Shown here piece after piece: positions 49,501 through 59,166 of a stretch of DNA of 64,000 nucleotides. The DNA comes from Halorhodospira halochloris (GTDB lineage Bacteria > Pseudomonadota > Gammaproteobacteria > Nitrococcales > Halorhodospiraceae): NCBI RefSeq assembly GCF_002356555.2, contig NZ_AP017372.2, positions 2,648,501 through 2,712,500 on the forward strand. The letters are read 5' to 3'. The notes beneath the pieces were generated by a model. The model searched no databases. It saw only the letters and a list, made by a program, of their open reading frames with translations, and was not told the origin of the DNA. Position 1 is the first letter of the stretch. Each line of letters opens with the position of its first letter. Made by a program: the position numbers and the translations under genes.

Positions 49501-49519
49501 ATGCACCATAAGATTGCAT
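49501..49519. promoter_or_regulatory. Candidate CbbR operator (inverted repeat)
   Basis: ATGCA (49501-49505) and TGCAT (49515-49519) form an exact inverted repeat with a 9-base spacer, giving the dyad expected for a LysR-type regulator. It lies in the cbbL-cbbR divergent region, 23 bp upstream of the predicted cbbL -35 box and 30 bp before the cbbR start, the normal place for autoregulated CbbR control. Confidence 0.45.
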
Positions 49520-49549
49520 TTATGGCTTGGCCGAGGAGGAGGCAGGAGG

Positions 49550-50515
49550 ATGAACATAACTTTACGTCAACTTAAAGTGTTTGAGTCTGTAGCTCGACAC
49601 CTGAGCTTCACCCGCGCCGCGGAAGAGCTCTACCTGACCCAGCCTGCTGTTTCTATGCAGATCAAGCAACTTGAGCAGCAGATTGGGTTGCCCCTGTTTG
49701 AGCAGATCGGAAAACGCATCTACTTGACTGAGGCGGGCAATGAGGTCCGGCGCTATGCCCAACGTATAGCCACCGAACTGATTGAGCTCAGTGATGGCTT
49801 AGAGGCCTTACGCGGACTCAACAGCGGACGCTTGCGGCTCACTGTCGCATCTACCGCGAATTACTTTGCTACTGATCTCTTAGCGACCTTCACCAGACGC
49901 CAACCTGGGATTACCTTCCAACTTGAGGTAACCAACCGTGAGGGGGTAATTCGTCGCATCCAAGACAATGAAATGGATCTGGCGGTCATGGGCAAACCGC
50001 CGGAGGGTCTCGACGTTGTGGCCGAACCGTTTATGCCCAACCCCCTTGTGGTAATAGCCTCACCTGATCACCCACTTGCCAGCGGCGAGCAGATACCCTT
50101 AGAACGGCTACAAGATGAAATCTTTGTGCTCCGTGAAACAGGCTCAGGGACGCGCAATACGGTAGAAAGATTCCTTGAGCAGCGTGGTCTTACGCTGCGC
50201 GGCGGACTCCAGATGAGCTCCAATGAGGCCATCAAGCAGTCTGTCCAGGCTGGTCTGGGATTGGGGGTAGTCTCCATCCATACAGTCGCCTTGGAACTCG
50301 AACTAGGACGCTTGAGCATCCTCAACGTAGAGGGCTTCCCCTTGGAGCGCCACTGGTACCTGGTACATCGCGCCGGCAAACGTCTATCTCCAGCTGCCGA
50401 TGCATTCCGCCGCTTTATAATCGAAGAGGCGCATCAGCACTGGCGGCCGCCGCAAAATAATGCAGCTGTAGAACCCCCGCAGCAGAGCCCAGGACTAGCG
50501 GCAACGGGCGGCTGA
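49550..50515 (+). CDS. cbbR: LysR-type regulator of CO2 fixation
   Basis: A 321-residue LysR regulator. The winged helix-turn-helix is at about 1-60 (LRQLKVFESVARHLSFTRAA then LTQPAVSMQIKQLE) and the ligand domain at about 90-295. It is divergent from cbbL, the hallmark position of CbbR, and should activate the cbb genes in response to metabolites such as RuBP or NADPH. The ATG at 49550 is preceded by GGAGGAGGCAGGAGG; the longer frame is unsupported. The C-terminal 25 residues are Pro/Gln/Ala-rich. Confidence 0.94.
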   Translation: MNITLRQLKVFESVARHLSFTRAAEELYLTQPAVSMQIKQLEQQIGLPLFEQIGKRIYLTEAGNEVRRYAQRIATELIELSDGLEALRGLNSGRLRLTVASTANYFATDLLATFTRRQPGITFQLEVTNREGVIRRIQDNEMDLAVMGKPPEGLDVVAEPFMPNPLVVIASPDHPLASGEQIPLERLQDEIFVLRETGSGTRNTVERFLEQRGLTLRGGLQMSSNEAIKQSVQAGLGLGVVSIHTVALELELGRLSILNVEGFPLERHWYLVHRAGKRLSPAADAFRRFIIEEAHQHWRPPQNNAAVEPPQQSPGLAATGG

Positions 50516-50553
50516 CAAGATATTTATCAAAACAATCATGAATCTTTAATTTT

Positions 50554-50599
50554 CCGCAGCTCCTCTGCAGTCGTAGCTTTCAGTTCGGCTGCGGAGGAG
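50554..50599 (+). promoter_or_regulatory. Alternative hairpins in the rpe leader
   Basis: CCGCAGC (50554-50560) can pair with GCTGCGG (50588-50594), or CTCCTCTGCAG (50560-50570) with CTGCGGAGGAG (50589-50599) with one G-U. The two stems are mutually exclusive and end just ahead of the real ribosome site (GGAGGA near 50610). It could be a regulatory leader or chance pairing. Confidence 0.3.
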
Positions 50600-50624
50600 G
50601 CATCGGGAATGGAGGAACTAATCT

Positions 50625-51302
50625 ATGCACAACCCCCTTATAGCGCCATCGATATTATCCGCTGACTTTGCTCGCCTCGGCCAAGAGGTAGAGGACGTAG
50701 TCAATGCGGGAGCGGACATTATCCACTTTGATGTGATGGACAACCACTACGTGCCCAATCTGACAATTGGCCCCTTGGTGTGTCAGGCACTGCGCGATTA
50801 CGGCATAAAAGCGCCGATCGACGTCCACCTGATGGTTAAACCAGTAGACCGGATCATTCCCGATTTTGCGGCTGCCGGTGCTGACTGGATCACCTTTCAC
50901 CCTGAGGCTAGCGAGCACATTGACAGGACCCTGAGCCTAATCCGCGAACATGGTGCCAAAGCTGGCTTGGTCTTTAACCCGGCAACGCCGCTCGACTGCC
51001 TGCGTCACGTTGCTGACAAAGTAGACATGGTCCTGCTGATGTCGGTTAACCCCGGATTCCCAGCGCAGAAATTCATACCCTCCGCGCTGGACAAATTACG
51101 CCAAGCGCGCCAGATAATCGATGAACTCAACAGTGATATCCGTCTTGAAATAGACGGTGGAGTCAAGGCTGAGAACATTGGTGAGATTGCTGCAGCGGGA
51201 GCCGATACCTTCGTCGCCGGGTCGGCGATTTTCGGGGCAGACGACTACGGCGCGGCTATAAAGAAGATGCGTGAAGAGATTGTGGCGGCTCAAAGTAAAT
51301 AG
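50625..51302 (+). CDS. rpe: Ribulose-5-phosphate 3-epimerase
   Basis: A 225-residue TIM-barrel epimerase that interconverts xylulose- and ribulose-5-phosphate. It has [53 protein letters not shown] and the phosphate-binding DGGVKAEN. Placed between cbbR and prk, it feeds phosphoribulokinase. GGAGGA precedes the ATG. The phosphoglycolate phosphatase gene (gph/cbbZ) that often follows rpe is absent. Confidence 0.97.
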   Translation: MHNPLIAPSILSADFARLGQEVEDVVNAGADIIHFDVMDNHYVPNLTIGPLVCQALRDYGIKAPIDVHLMVKPVDRIIPDFAAAGADWITFHPEASEHIDRTLSLIREHGAKAGLVFNPATPLDCLRHVADKVDMVLLMSVNPGFPAQKFIPSALDKLRQARQIIDELNSDIRLEIDGGVKAENIGEIAAAGADTFVAGSAIFGADDYGAAIKKMREEIVAAQSK

Positions 51303-51409
51303 TTTCACTAACGCCAAAGTATCTTCACCGGCTGCGTTTGGGCCCTAAAGCCGATGGACAAAAACTATAACCGAACAACTCAAAATCAACACAATCTATG
51401 AGGTGAACT

Positions 51410-52300
51410 ATGTCAGCGAAACACCCAATAATCGCCGTAACCGGATCATCCGGCGCCGGAACCAGCACAGTAAAGGTCGCTTTCGAGCACATCTTCCGTC
51501 GTGAAAAGGTTGATCCAGCGATAATCGAAGGTGATGCCTTTCACCGCTACAACCGCCAGCAGATGCGCGAAGAGCTGGCCAAGGCCGTAGCCGAGGGCCG
51601 CAACCTCAGTCACTTCAGCCCTGAGGCCAACCTCTTCGGCGAGCTCGAGGCTTCGTTCCGCAAATATGGTGAGAAGGGCATATGTGATCGCCGCCGCTAT
51701 TTGCACAATGACGAGGAGGCCGAGCCCTATGGACTCAAGCCAGGGGAATTCACCGACTGGGAGGAGGCCGGTCACGGCTCTGATCTGCTCTTTTACGAAG
51801 GGCTGCACGGCGGTGTAGTTACGGAGGAACATAACGTCGCACAGCACGTCGATTTGTTGGTGGGGGTTACGCCGATTGTCAACCTAGAGTGGATTCAAAA
51901 GATCCACCGCGATGCCGCCGAACGCGGCTACACCGCAGAGACCATCGTCGATACCATACTTCGACGCATGCCAGATTATGTTAACTACATAACCCCGCAG
52001 TTTTCGCGCACCGACATAAACTTCCAACGGGTACCGACCGTGGATACCTCCAACCCGTTTATTGCCCGCGACATACCCACGCTGGATGAGTCATTCACGG
52101 TTATTAGATTCCGTAACCCGGAGCGCTTTAGTATCGACTTCCCATACTTGCTGAGCATGATTCCCAACTCGTTCATGTCGCGGCGCAATAGTATAGTTGT
52201 GCCCGGCGGCAAGACCGGCTTCGCGATGGAACTCATCCTCACGCCAATTATTCACGACCTGATTGAGAAGAGTCGGGAGCTAGGCGGGGGGCGGAGCTAA
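51410..52300 (+). CDS. prk: Phosphoribulokinase
   Basis: A 296-residue proteobacterial-type phosphoribulokinase (cbbP), converting ribulose-5-phosphate to the RuBisCO substrate. The P-loop is GSSGAGTST (12-20), with IEGDAFHRYNRQQMREEL and the Walker B-like DLLFYEGLHGG. The octameric bacterial form is usually NADH-activated. GAGGTGAACT precedes the ATG. With RuBisCO it makes the Calvin cycle assignment firm. Confidence 0.97.
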   Translation: MSAKHPIIAVTGSSGAGTSTVKVAFEHIFRREKVDPAIIEGDAFHRYNRQQMREELAKAVAEGRNLSHFSPEANLFGELEASFRKYGEKGICDRRRYLHNDEEAEPYGLKPGEFTDWEEAGHGSDLLFYEGLHGGVVTEEHNVAQHVDLLVGVTPIVNLEWIQKIHRDAAERGYTAETIVDTILRRMPDYVNYITPQFSRTDINFQRVPTVDTSNPFIARDIPTLDESFTVIRFRNPERFSIDFPYLLSMIPNSFMSRRNSIVVPGGKTGFAMELILTPIIHDLIEKSRELGGGRS

Positions 52301-52336
52301 CTAACTTGGTGAGTGAGCCCAACCACATGAGAGAGA

Positions 52337-52434
52337 CACGCGGATGCCCCGTTTCGAAGGCCTGGCGCCACGGATGGCGCCCCTAGTCCTATGGGGATTA
52401 CCTTCGACTTCCTTCACAACGGGGCAGCGCGGCT
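52337..52434 (+). repeat. Intergenic palindromic repeat, copy R6 (short)
   Basis: Between the convergent ends of prk and the poly-Asp lipoprotein gene. The arms GCGGATGCCCCGTTTCGAAGG and CCTTCACAACGGGGCAGCGC pair with small mismatches; the core has CTGGCGCCA-CGGA-TGGCGCCC. It lacks the conserved GGGATGGATTCACGG stretch. It may serve as the shared terminator here. Confidence 0.75.
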
Positions 52435-52485
52435 TAAAGGAGGCCTCTTAAGGGCTTTTATGCTGCGCCCTTAGGCCTCGGCTGG

Positions 52486-53934
<1,449 letters not shown>

Positions 53935-53938
53935 GGCG

Positions 53939-54613
53939 GTGAAAAACTATTTCGCCCGTATCTTTGGCTCCTCACCTGTCGCGCCTCTCCAACGTCACAT
54001 GGAGGAGGTAGTAGAGTGCGTAGATGTATTGCCCGAACTCTTCCGCGCCTCTACTGCGGGCGAACTCCAACGCATGCGCGATGCTCACCGGCAGATCGTT
54101 AGCCGCGAGCATCGCGCCGACCGGATCAAAAAAGAGATACGCTCGCAACTCCCGCCTGACCTTTTTATGCCCTGGGATCGCCGCGATTTTCTCGAACTGC
54201 TGCGGGCCCAAGATCGTATCGCCAACAAGAGCAAAGACATCGCTGGCTTGATGATCGGCCGGCAAATGCAGTGGCCTGAAGCATTGGTAGAGCCCACCCT
54301 ACGCATGCTTGATCAGGGCATGGAGGCCACCCGGCAGGCCATGTTAGCTGTGCGAGAACTGGAAGATCTTGTCGAAACCGGGTTTCGGGGCGCAGAGCTG
54401 GAGCTAGTCGAAAGCTTACTGAATAAGCTAGATGACATTGAGGCTGAGACTGATCGTAGCCAGATAGAGCTGCGTTCGGAGTTATTCCAGATTGAGAGGG
54501 AACTCTATGCCGTTGATGTTATGTTTCTCTACCAAATAATCGAAGCGATCGGCTCGCTCGCCGATCGCGCCCAGCAGACCGGGGCCCGCTTCCAGATCTT
54601 GCTAGCCCGCTAA
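53939..54613 (+). CDS. PhoU-like phosphate transport regulator (DUF47/TIGR00153)
   Basis: A 224-residue all-helical DUF47 protein. The characteristic opening YFARIFGSSPVAPLQRHMEEV is at its N-terminus, followed by PhoU-like helices with Glu/Asp patches able to bind metal. These proteins are encoded next to Pit phosphate transporters and restrain or regulate them. Here pit starts 3 bp after its stop. The GTG at 53939 lies 4 bp after the hemB stop and is chosen over the longer frame for family fit. Confidence 0.88.
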   Translation: MKNYFARIFGSSPVAPLQRHMEEVVECVDVLPELFRASTAGELQRMRDAHRQIVSREHRADRIKKEIRSQLPPDLFMPWDRRDFLELLRAQDRIANKSKDIAGLMIGRQMQWPEALVEPTLRMLDQGMEATRQAMLAVRELEDLVETGFRGAELELVESLLNKLDDIEAETDRSQIELRSELFQIERELYAVDVMFLYQIIEAIGSLADRAQQTGARFQILLAR

Positions 54614-54616
54614 GCG

Positions 54617-55867
54617 ATGGAATACGCCACAATCTATATCATCCTGGCTGCCAGCCTCGGCCTATTCATGGCCTGGGGTATCGGTGCCAACGATGTCGCC
54701 AACGCCATGGCGACATCGGTCGGCTCGCGCGCCCTCACCATCCGTCAAGCAGTAGTGGTTGCAGCGATTTTCGAGTTTGCCGGTGCCGTACTGGCAGGGG
54801 GCGCTGTAGCTAGCACCGTGCGCGGTGGGATCATCAAAACCTCAGAGTTAGCCGGCGCCGAACAAACCCTGATATTTGGCATGCTGGCGGCCCTTGCGGC
54901 GGCCGGGGTATGGTTGTTGATCGCATCGTGGCGTGGCTGGCCCGTTTCTACAACCCATTCGATCATAGGCGCGCTGGTCGGCTTCGGTATTGCCGGACTG
55001 GGCTGGGGGGCTATTTACTGGCCAACCGTAGGTCAAGTGGCGGCCAGCTGGGTGACTTCGCCGCTTATTGCCGGGCTAGTTAGCTTCCTGCTGTTCCGCT
55101 CGGTACAGCTGCTAGTTCTTGATCGGGCCACCCCCCTCGAAGCCGCCAAAAGATGGGTGCCCTACTATATCTTCCTGACCGGATTCTTTGTCTCACTCAT
55201 CACCCTACTCCGCGGCCTTCAGTACATCGGCCTAGAACTTAGCTTTTGGGAAGGATGCGCCCTGTCGATTGTCTTCGGCTTAGCCATGACCCTGCTCGGC
55301 AAGGTCATGATAAATCGGCTTAAACTCGACACACGATCCCACCGCCGCTACCAGTATCACAATGTCGAACGCGTATTTGCTGTGCTCATGATCGTCACAG
55401 CATGCGCGATGGCCTTTGCCCACGGCTCCAACGACGTTGCCAACGCTATAGGGCCGGTAGCTGCCGTAGTTGCAACTGCCACCAGTGGAGACATTCAAGC
55501 AGAGGCGCCGGTGCCACTCTGGCTCCTTGTCATGGGCGCCTTTGGCATAGTAGTTGGACTACTTATGCTCGGCAAACACGTCATCGCCACTGTTGGCCGC
55601 AACATTACTCAGCTGACCCCGAGCCGGGGATTTGCCTGTAATTTGGCCACAGCCGGAACTGTAGTGACGGCCTCCGGGGCAGGAATGCCAATCTCGACCA
55701 CGCACACCCTCGTCGGCGCAGTACTCGGTGTTGGCCTCGCGCGCGGCCTGGCCGCCATAGATCTGCGCGTTGTTGGCACGGTCTTTATGTCGTGGCTGGT
55801 TACCCTGCCAGCAGGGGCAATACTAGCGATACTGTTCTTCTATCTCTTCTCCTGGACATTGGGCTAG
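54617..55867 (+). CDS. pit: Low-affinity inorganic phosphate transporter (PiT family)
   Basis: A 416-residue inner-membrane protein with about 10 hydrophobic helices and the two PiT signatures GIGANDVANAMATSVGSRAL (N-half) and AHGSNDVANAIGPVAAV (C-half). STTHSIIGALVGFGIAGLG and STTHTLVGAVLGVGLARG are the paired motifs of the inverted repeat. It likely takes up phosphate or a metal-phosphate complex with H+ or Na+. Coupled to the PhoU-like gene upstream. Confidence 0.93.
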   Translation: MEYATIYIILAASLGLFMAWGIGANDVANAMATSVGSRALTIRQAVVVAAIFEFAGAVLAGGAVASTVRGGIIKTSELAGAEQTLIFGMLAALAAAGVWLLIASWRGWPVSTTHSIIGALVGFGIAGLGWGAIYWPTVGQVAASWVTSPLIAGLVSFLLFRSVQLLVLDRATPLEAAKRWVPYYIFLTGFFVSLITLLRGLQYIGLELSFWEGCALSIVFGLAMTLLGKVMINRLKLDTRSHRRYQYHNVERVFAVLMIVTACAMAFAHGSNDVANAIGPVAAVVATATSGDIQAEAPVPLWLLVMGAFGIVVGLLMLGKHVIATVGRNITQLTPSRGFACNLATAGTVVTASGAGMPISTTHTLVGAVLGVGLARGLAAIDLRVVGTVFMSWLVTLPAGAILAILFFYLFSWTLG

Positions 55868-55983
55868 AGGATTTGGGCTAGGGATGCCCTCCACGGCTCA
55901 CCCCAAAACCCTCAACGGGCCCCTAGCAGCCCAATGGATTGGAGCATAACCTCGCACTGTAGAGGGCCTGTTAATACTGCCAA

Positions 55984-56790
55984 TTAACCCCGCAAGGCGT
56001 CGATTACCGGCTGAGTATCCGGCCTTACTCCGCGCCAGAGGAAGAATGACTCGGCAGCCTGCTCAACCAACATCCCCAAGCCATCAGCGACCTGGCCCGC
56101 ATGGTGGCGACGCGCCCATTCCATAAAAGGGGTATCCGTGTCGCTATAGACCAGGTCATAACAGGCTCCGCCGTGGCGCAGTAAACCATCGGCCAGGGCA
56201 GGCATACTTCCCTGTAAGCCGGCCGCGGTGGTGTTGATAATCAAGTCAAATTGCTGCCCAAGGATATTATCCAGACCACACGCCTTAACCCCGACAAAAC
56301 GCTGCGCCAACTCATCCGCCCGCTGCGCAGTGCGATTAGCTATAACTACTTCGCTAGGCTCGCCAGCGAGTATATCCGCCAGTACTCCTCGCGCCGCACC
56401 ACCGGCACCCAGTATCAACACCCGCTGTGCCTCTATAGCGATGCCGAGATTATCGTGCAGATCGCGATAGAGGCCAACACCATCAGTGTTATCGCCCCAA
56501 ATCAAGCCATCATCATCTAACCGCAAGGTATTAACCGCTTCAGCCACGCGGGCTCGCTCGCTTAATTTGTTGGCAAACTGCCAAGCTTCCTCTTTAAAGG
56601 GGACGGTCACATTCAGCCCGAGTCCTCCGCCACAAAAGAAGGCCCTAACGACAGCTGCAAAATTATCTTGTGGCGCCCACAGCCGGCCATAACTGAGCTG
56701 CTCTCCGGTCTGTTCGGCAAACATGGCATGAATCTGCGGCGACTTACTGTGTTCTATTGGGTTACCAACGACTGCGTAGTGACCTTGCAA
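55984..56790 (-). CDS. aroE: Shikimate dehydrogenase
   Basis: A 268-residue NADP-dependent shikimate dehydrogenase. It has VVGNPIEHSKSPQIHAMFA, the catalytic lysine K66 in NVTVPFKEEAW, the catalytic Asp region WGDNTDGVG, and the nucleotide motif ILGAGGAARGVL. It starts at TTG (56790) with GGAGGAG 5-6 bases upstream. It follows maoC on the same strand with repeat R7 between them. Confidence 0.95.
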   Translation of the reverse strand: MQGHYAVVGNPIEHSKSPQIHAMFAEQTGEQLSYGRLWAPQDNFAAVVRAFFCGGGLGLNVTVPFKEEAWQFANKLSERARVAEAVNTLRLDDDGLIWGDNTDGVGLYRDLHDNLGIAIEAQRVLILGAGGAARGVLADILAGEPSEVVIANRTAQRADELAQRFVGVKACGLDNILGQQFDLIINTTAAGLQGSMPALADGLLRHGGACYDLVYSDTDTPFMEWARRHHAGQVADGLGMLVEQAAESFFLWRGVRPDTQPVIDALRG

Positions 56791-56854
56791 TTTTGCTCCT
56801 CCTTTGGGGCACCTATAAAAACCGGCCGTATTAAGTGCCTATCGTCTCTAGGAA

Positions 56855-56990
56855 CCTCTAACCCCGGAGCCACTCAACTGCCCCGGTGTGGAGGTCTTGG
56901 CGCCAGGGATGGCGCCAAGACCTCCAGGGATGGATTCACGGCGTCCTCCACACCGGGGCAGTTGAGTGGCTCCGGGGGTAGTTTTAGAGG
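56855..56990 (+). repeat. Intergenic palindromic repeat, copy R7 (best preserved)
   Basis: The clearest copy. The left arm 56862-56894 and right arm 56945-56977 are exact reverse complements for 33 bp, with outer CCTCTA and TAGAGG ends. The core has an exact 11-bp inner hairpin, TCTTGGCGCCA (56895-56905) with TGGCGCCAAGA (56910-56920), and then the conserved CCAGGGATGGATTCACGGCG. The arm-specific block is GAGCCACTCAACT, unlike the CGCCACCATC of R3. It lies between maoC and aroE. Confidence 0.95.
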
Positions 56991-57008
56991 CTCCCTTTGG
57001 GGAACTAC

Positions 57009-57446
57009 CTAGTCGTCCTCGCGCGAGCCCACCAGAACGCGCGCCTGGCCAGTTACAACAACTCTATTGCGCACATAGCAGGTGGTATCTAATACGACTT
57101 GGCGCGACCCTTCATCAATCTCTTCAACACACGCTTGCGCCTTCACTGTATCACCGATGCGTACCGGCGCTCGAAAGCGCAGTTCCTGACCCAGGTAGAT
57201 TGCTCCCGGACCTGGCATGCGAGTGCCTAATACGCAGGAGATTAACCCGCCGAGAAAGATCCCGTGTGCGATACGCCCCTTAGCAAAGGTGGTTGACGCA
57301 AACTCTTCATTTATATGCACCGGGTTGTTATCCCCCGATAAGCCAGCAAACAGCACCAAATCGGCCTCTGTCACAGTTCGCGTATACGAAGCTGTCATCC
57401 CTGGCTCCAGGTCCTCGATGCAGTAGCCTTGCAACTCATGAGGCAT
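57009..57446 (-). CDS. MaoC-like (R)-specific enoyl-CoA hydratase
   Basis: A 145-residue hot-dog fold protein. The MaoC/PhaJ signature is GLSGDNNPVHINEEFA with catalytic Asp and His, followed by IAHGIFLGGLISCVLG. Such enzymes hydrate enoyl-CoA to (R)-3-hydroxyacyl-CoA, feeding polyhydroxyalkanoate or fatty acid routes; the substrate cannot be read from sequence. AAGGAG precedes the ATG. Confidence 0.88.
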   Translation of the reverse strand: MPHELQGYCIEDLEPGMTASYTRTVTEADLVLFAGLSGDNNPVHINEEFASTTFAKGRIAHGIFLGGLISCVLGTRMPGPGAIYLGQELRFRAPVRIGDTVKAQACVEEIDEGSRQVVLDTTCYVRNRVVVTGQARVLVGSREDD

Positions 57447-57481
57447 GCAACTCTCCTTACCTTTTTAGTAGTTGTGAAAAA

Positions 57482-57497
57482 ATATTTTGCAAAATAT
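57482..57497. promoter_or_regulatory. Perfect 16-bp palindrome upstream of hemE
   Basis: ATATTTTGCAAAATAT is an exact palindrome in the 154-bp divergent region between maoC and hemE, just upstream of a possible hemE promoter (TTGCGC 57507-57512, 18 bp, TATACT 57531-57536). It has the form of a dimeric regulator operator; the regulator is unknown. Confidence 0.45.
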
Positions 57498-57600
57498 CTT
57501 GGCAAATTGCGCCGTTGACATCACCCTGTCTATACTAGCGAGCTGTTTTGGCCACCTAACCAAGAACCCTCGACTACCTTCAAGCATAGGAGTCAAAGAA

Positions 57601-58695
57601 TTGAGTAGCCACGAGCTCAAAAATGATCGAATCCTTCGCGCTTTCCAACGCCAGGAAGTAGACCGTACACCACTATGGATGATGCGCCAGGCCGGGCGTT
57701 ATCTGCCCGAGTATCGCGAGGTGCGCAGCCAGGCGGGTAGCTTCATGGGCCTGTGCCGCAGTCCCGAGCTGGCGGCTCGAGTCACCCTGCAGCCCCTCGA
57801 GCGATATGACCTCGATGCTGCAATCCTGTTTTCTGACATTTTAACTGTTCCCGACGCGATGGGGCTGGGGCTCTCCTTCGTGACCGGTGAAGGCCCGGTC
57901 TTTGAGCGGCGCATCCAGAGCAATGCGGACATCGATGCCCTCCCCCAACCTAGCGCGCAGAAGGAGCTGCGTTACGTCATGGATGCGGTCCAGGCTTGCC
58001 GCCAGGAACTCGCCGGGCGCGTACCGCTTATCGGCTTTACCGGCAGCCCGTGGACCCTGGCTACGTATATGGTAGAGGGCGGATCAAGCAAGACCTTCGC
58101 TGCGAGCAAGACCCTAGTCTACGATCAACCTCAGGCCGCACACCGCTTGCTAACCAAGCTCGCTGACGCGGTAGCTGACTATCTTACCGGTCAGGTAGAG
58201 GCCGGCGCCCAAGCACTGATGATCTTTGATACCTGGGGCGGGGCCCTGGATCCTGAGCGCTATCGTGACTTCTCGTTAGCCTATATGAGCAGGATCATCG
58301 AGTCCCTGCCGCGCGAGGCCGAAGGTCGCCGGGTACCGGTAACAGTATTTACCAAGGGCGGCGGCCAGTGGCTAGAGGAGATCGCCGAGTGTGGTGCGGA
58401 TGCCGTCGGCCTTGACTGGACGACCTCCATGGCCGATGCCCGCCAGCGGATCGGCCACAAAGTAGCACTCCAAGGCAATATCGATCCGTGTATGCTGCAC
58501 GCCAATCCTGAATTTATCCGCCAGGAGGTAGCGCGCTGCCTGGCAGAGTTTGGCCACGGCCCAGGTCATATCTTCAACCTGGGGCACGGCATACAACCGG
58601 AGACGCCGCCGGAAAATGTAGCTGCTATGGTTGATGCTGTACACGAGTTTTCTCCCCAATACCATGGCAACCAGGCGGCTTCGCCAAAGGCGTAA
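57601..58695 (+). CDS. hemE: Uroporphyrinogen decarboxylase
   Basis: A 364-residue HemE, which removes the four acetate carboxyls of uroporphyrinogen [21 protein letters not shown] and [19 protein letters not shown] signatures are intact. The TTG at 57601 is chosen as start: TAGGAG is 8 bases upstream and the next codons match family N-termini; the longer frame adds 38 non-homologous residues. Its 3' end overlaps the Nudix gene by 32 bp. Confidence 0.95.
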   Translation: MSSHELKNDRILRAFQRQEVDRTPLWMMRQAGRYLPEYREVRSQAGSFMGLCRSPELAARVTLQPLERYDLDAAILFSDILTVPDAMGLGLSFVTGEGPVFERRIQSNADIDALPQPSAQKELRYVMDAVQACRQELAGRVPLIGFTGSPWTLATYMVEGGSSKTFAASKTLVYDQPQAAHRLLTKLADAVADYLTGQVEAGAQALMIFDTWGGALDPERYRDFSLAYMSRIIESLPREAEGRRVPVTVFTKGGGQWLEEIAECGADAVGLDWTTSMADARQRIGHKVALQGNIDPCMLHANPEFIRQEVARCLAEFGHGPGHIFNLGHGIQPETPPENVAAMVDAVHEFSPQYHGNQAASPKA

Positions 58696-59134
58696 GCGTG
58701 CCAAGAGGCGTACCCTCTCGGCGGGCGTGATTCCGGTACGTTTCGCTGAGGGGGAGCGTCTCTATTTGATGTTAAGGGCCTTCCAATACTGGGACTTTCC
58801 TAAAGGCAAAGTCGAACCCGGGGAAGAACCCCTAGATGCGGCCTGCCGCGAGGTACAAGAGGAGGCGGGCATAACCGACCTGGAATTCTGTTGGGGTTAT
58901 GAATTCTTTGAAACCGGCCCCTACGCCCAGGGCAAAGTGGCTCGCTACTACATCGGCCGCACTGCCACTCAGCGGGTGGTGCTAGGCGTCAACCCTGAGC
59001 TGGGTCGCCCTGAACACCACGAACACCGCTGGGTTAGTGCCGCCGAAGCCTTCGACCTCGCCTCACCGCGGGTACAAGAAGTACTCGAGTGGGCGGAGCA
59101 GCTGTTGCGCACCGAGCAGCTGCGCGCGGATTAA
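58664..59134 (+). CDS. Nudix hydrolase, diadenosine tetraphosphatase-like
   Basis: A 156-residue Nudix hydrolase. The box [23 protein letters not shown] fits G-x5-E-x7-R-E-U-x-E-E-x-G-U closely. [12 protein letters not shown] and the basic N-terminus ([15 protein letters not shown]) resemble asymmetric Ap4A hydrolases; the substrate is not certain. The ATG at 58664 lies in the 3' end of hemE (32-bp overlap), and the pair may be co-transcribed. It converges with the TonB receptor gene. Confidence 0.85.
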   Translation: MATRRLRQRRKRAKRRTLSAGVIPVRFAEGERLYLMLRAFQYWDFPKGKVEPGEEPLDAACREVQEEAGITDLEFCWGYEFFETGPYAQGKVARYYIGRTATQRVVLGVNPELGRPEHHEHRWVSAAEAFDLASPRVQEVLEWAEQLLRTEQLRAD

Positions 59135-59166
59135 AGGGCTACGCAACGCTTCGCCCTGCCGCTGCT

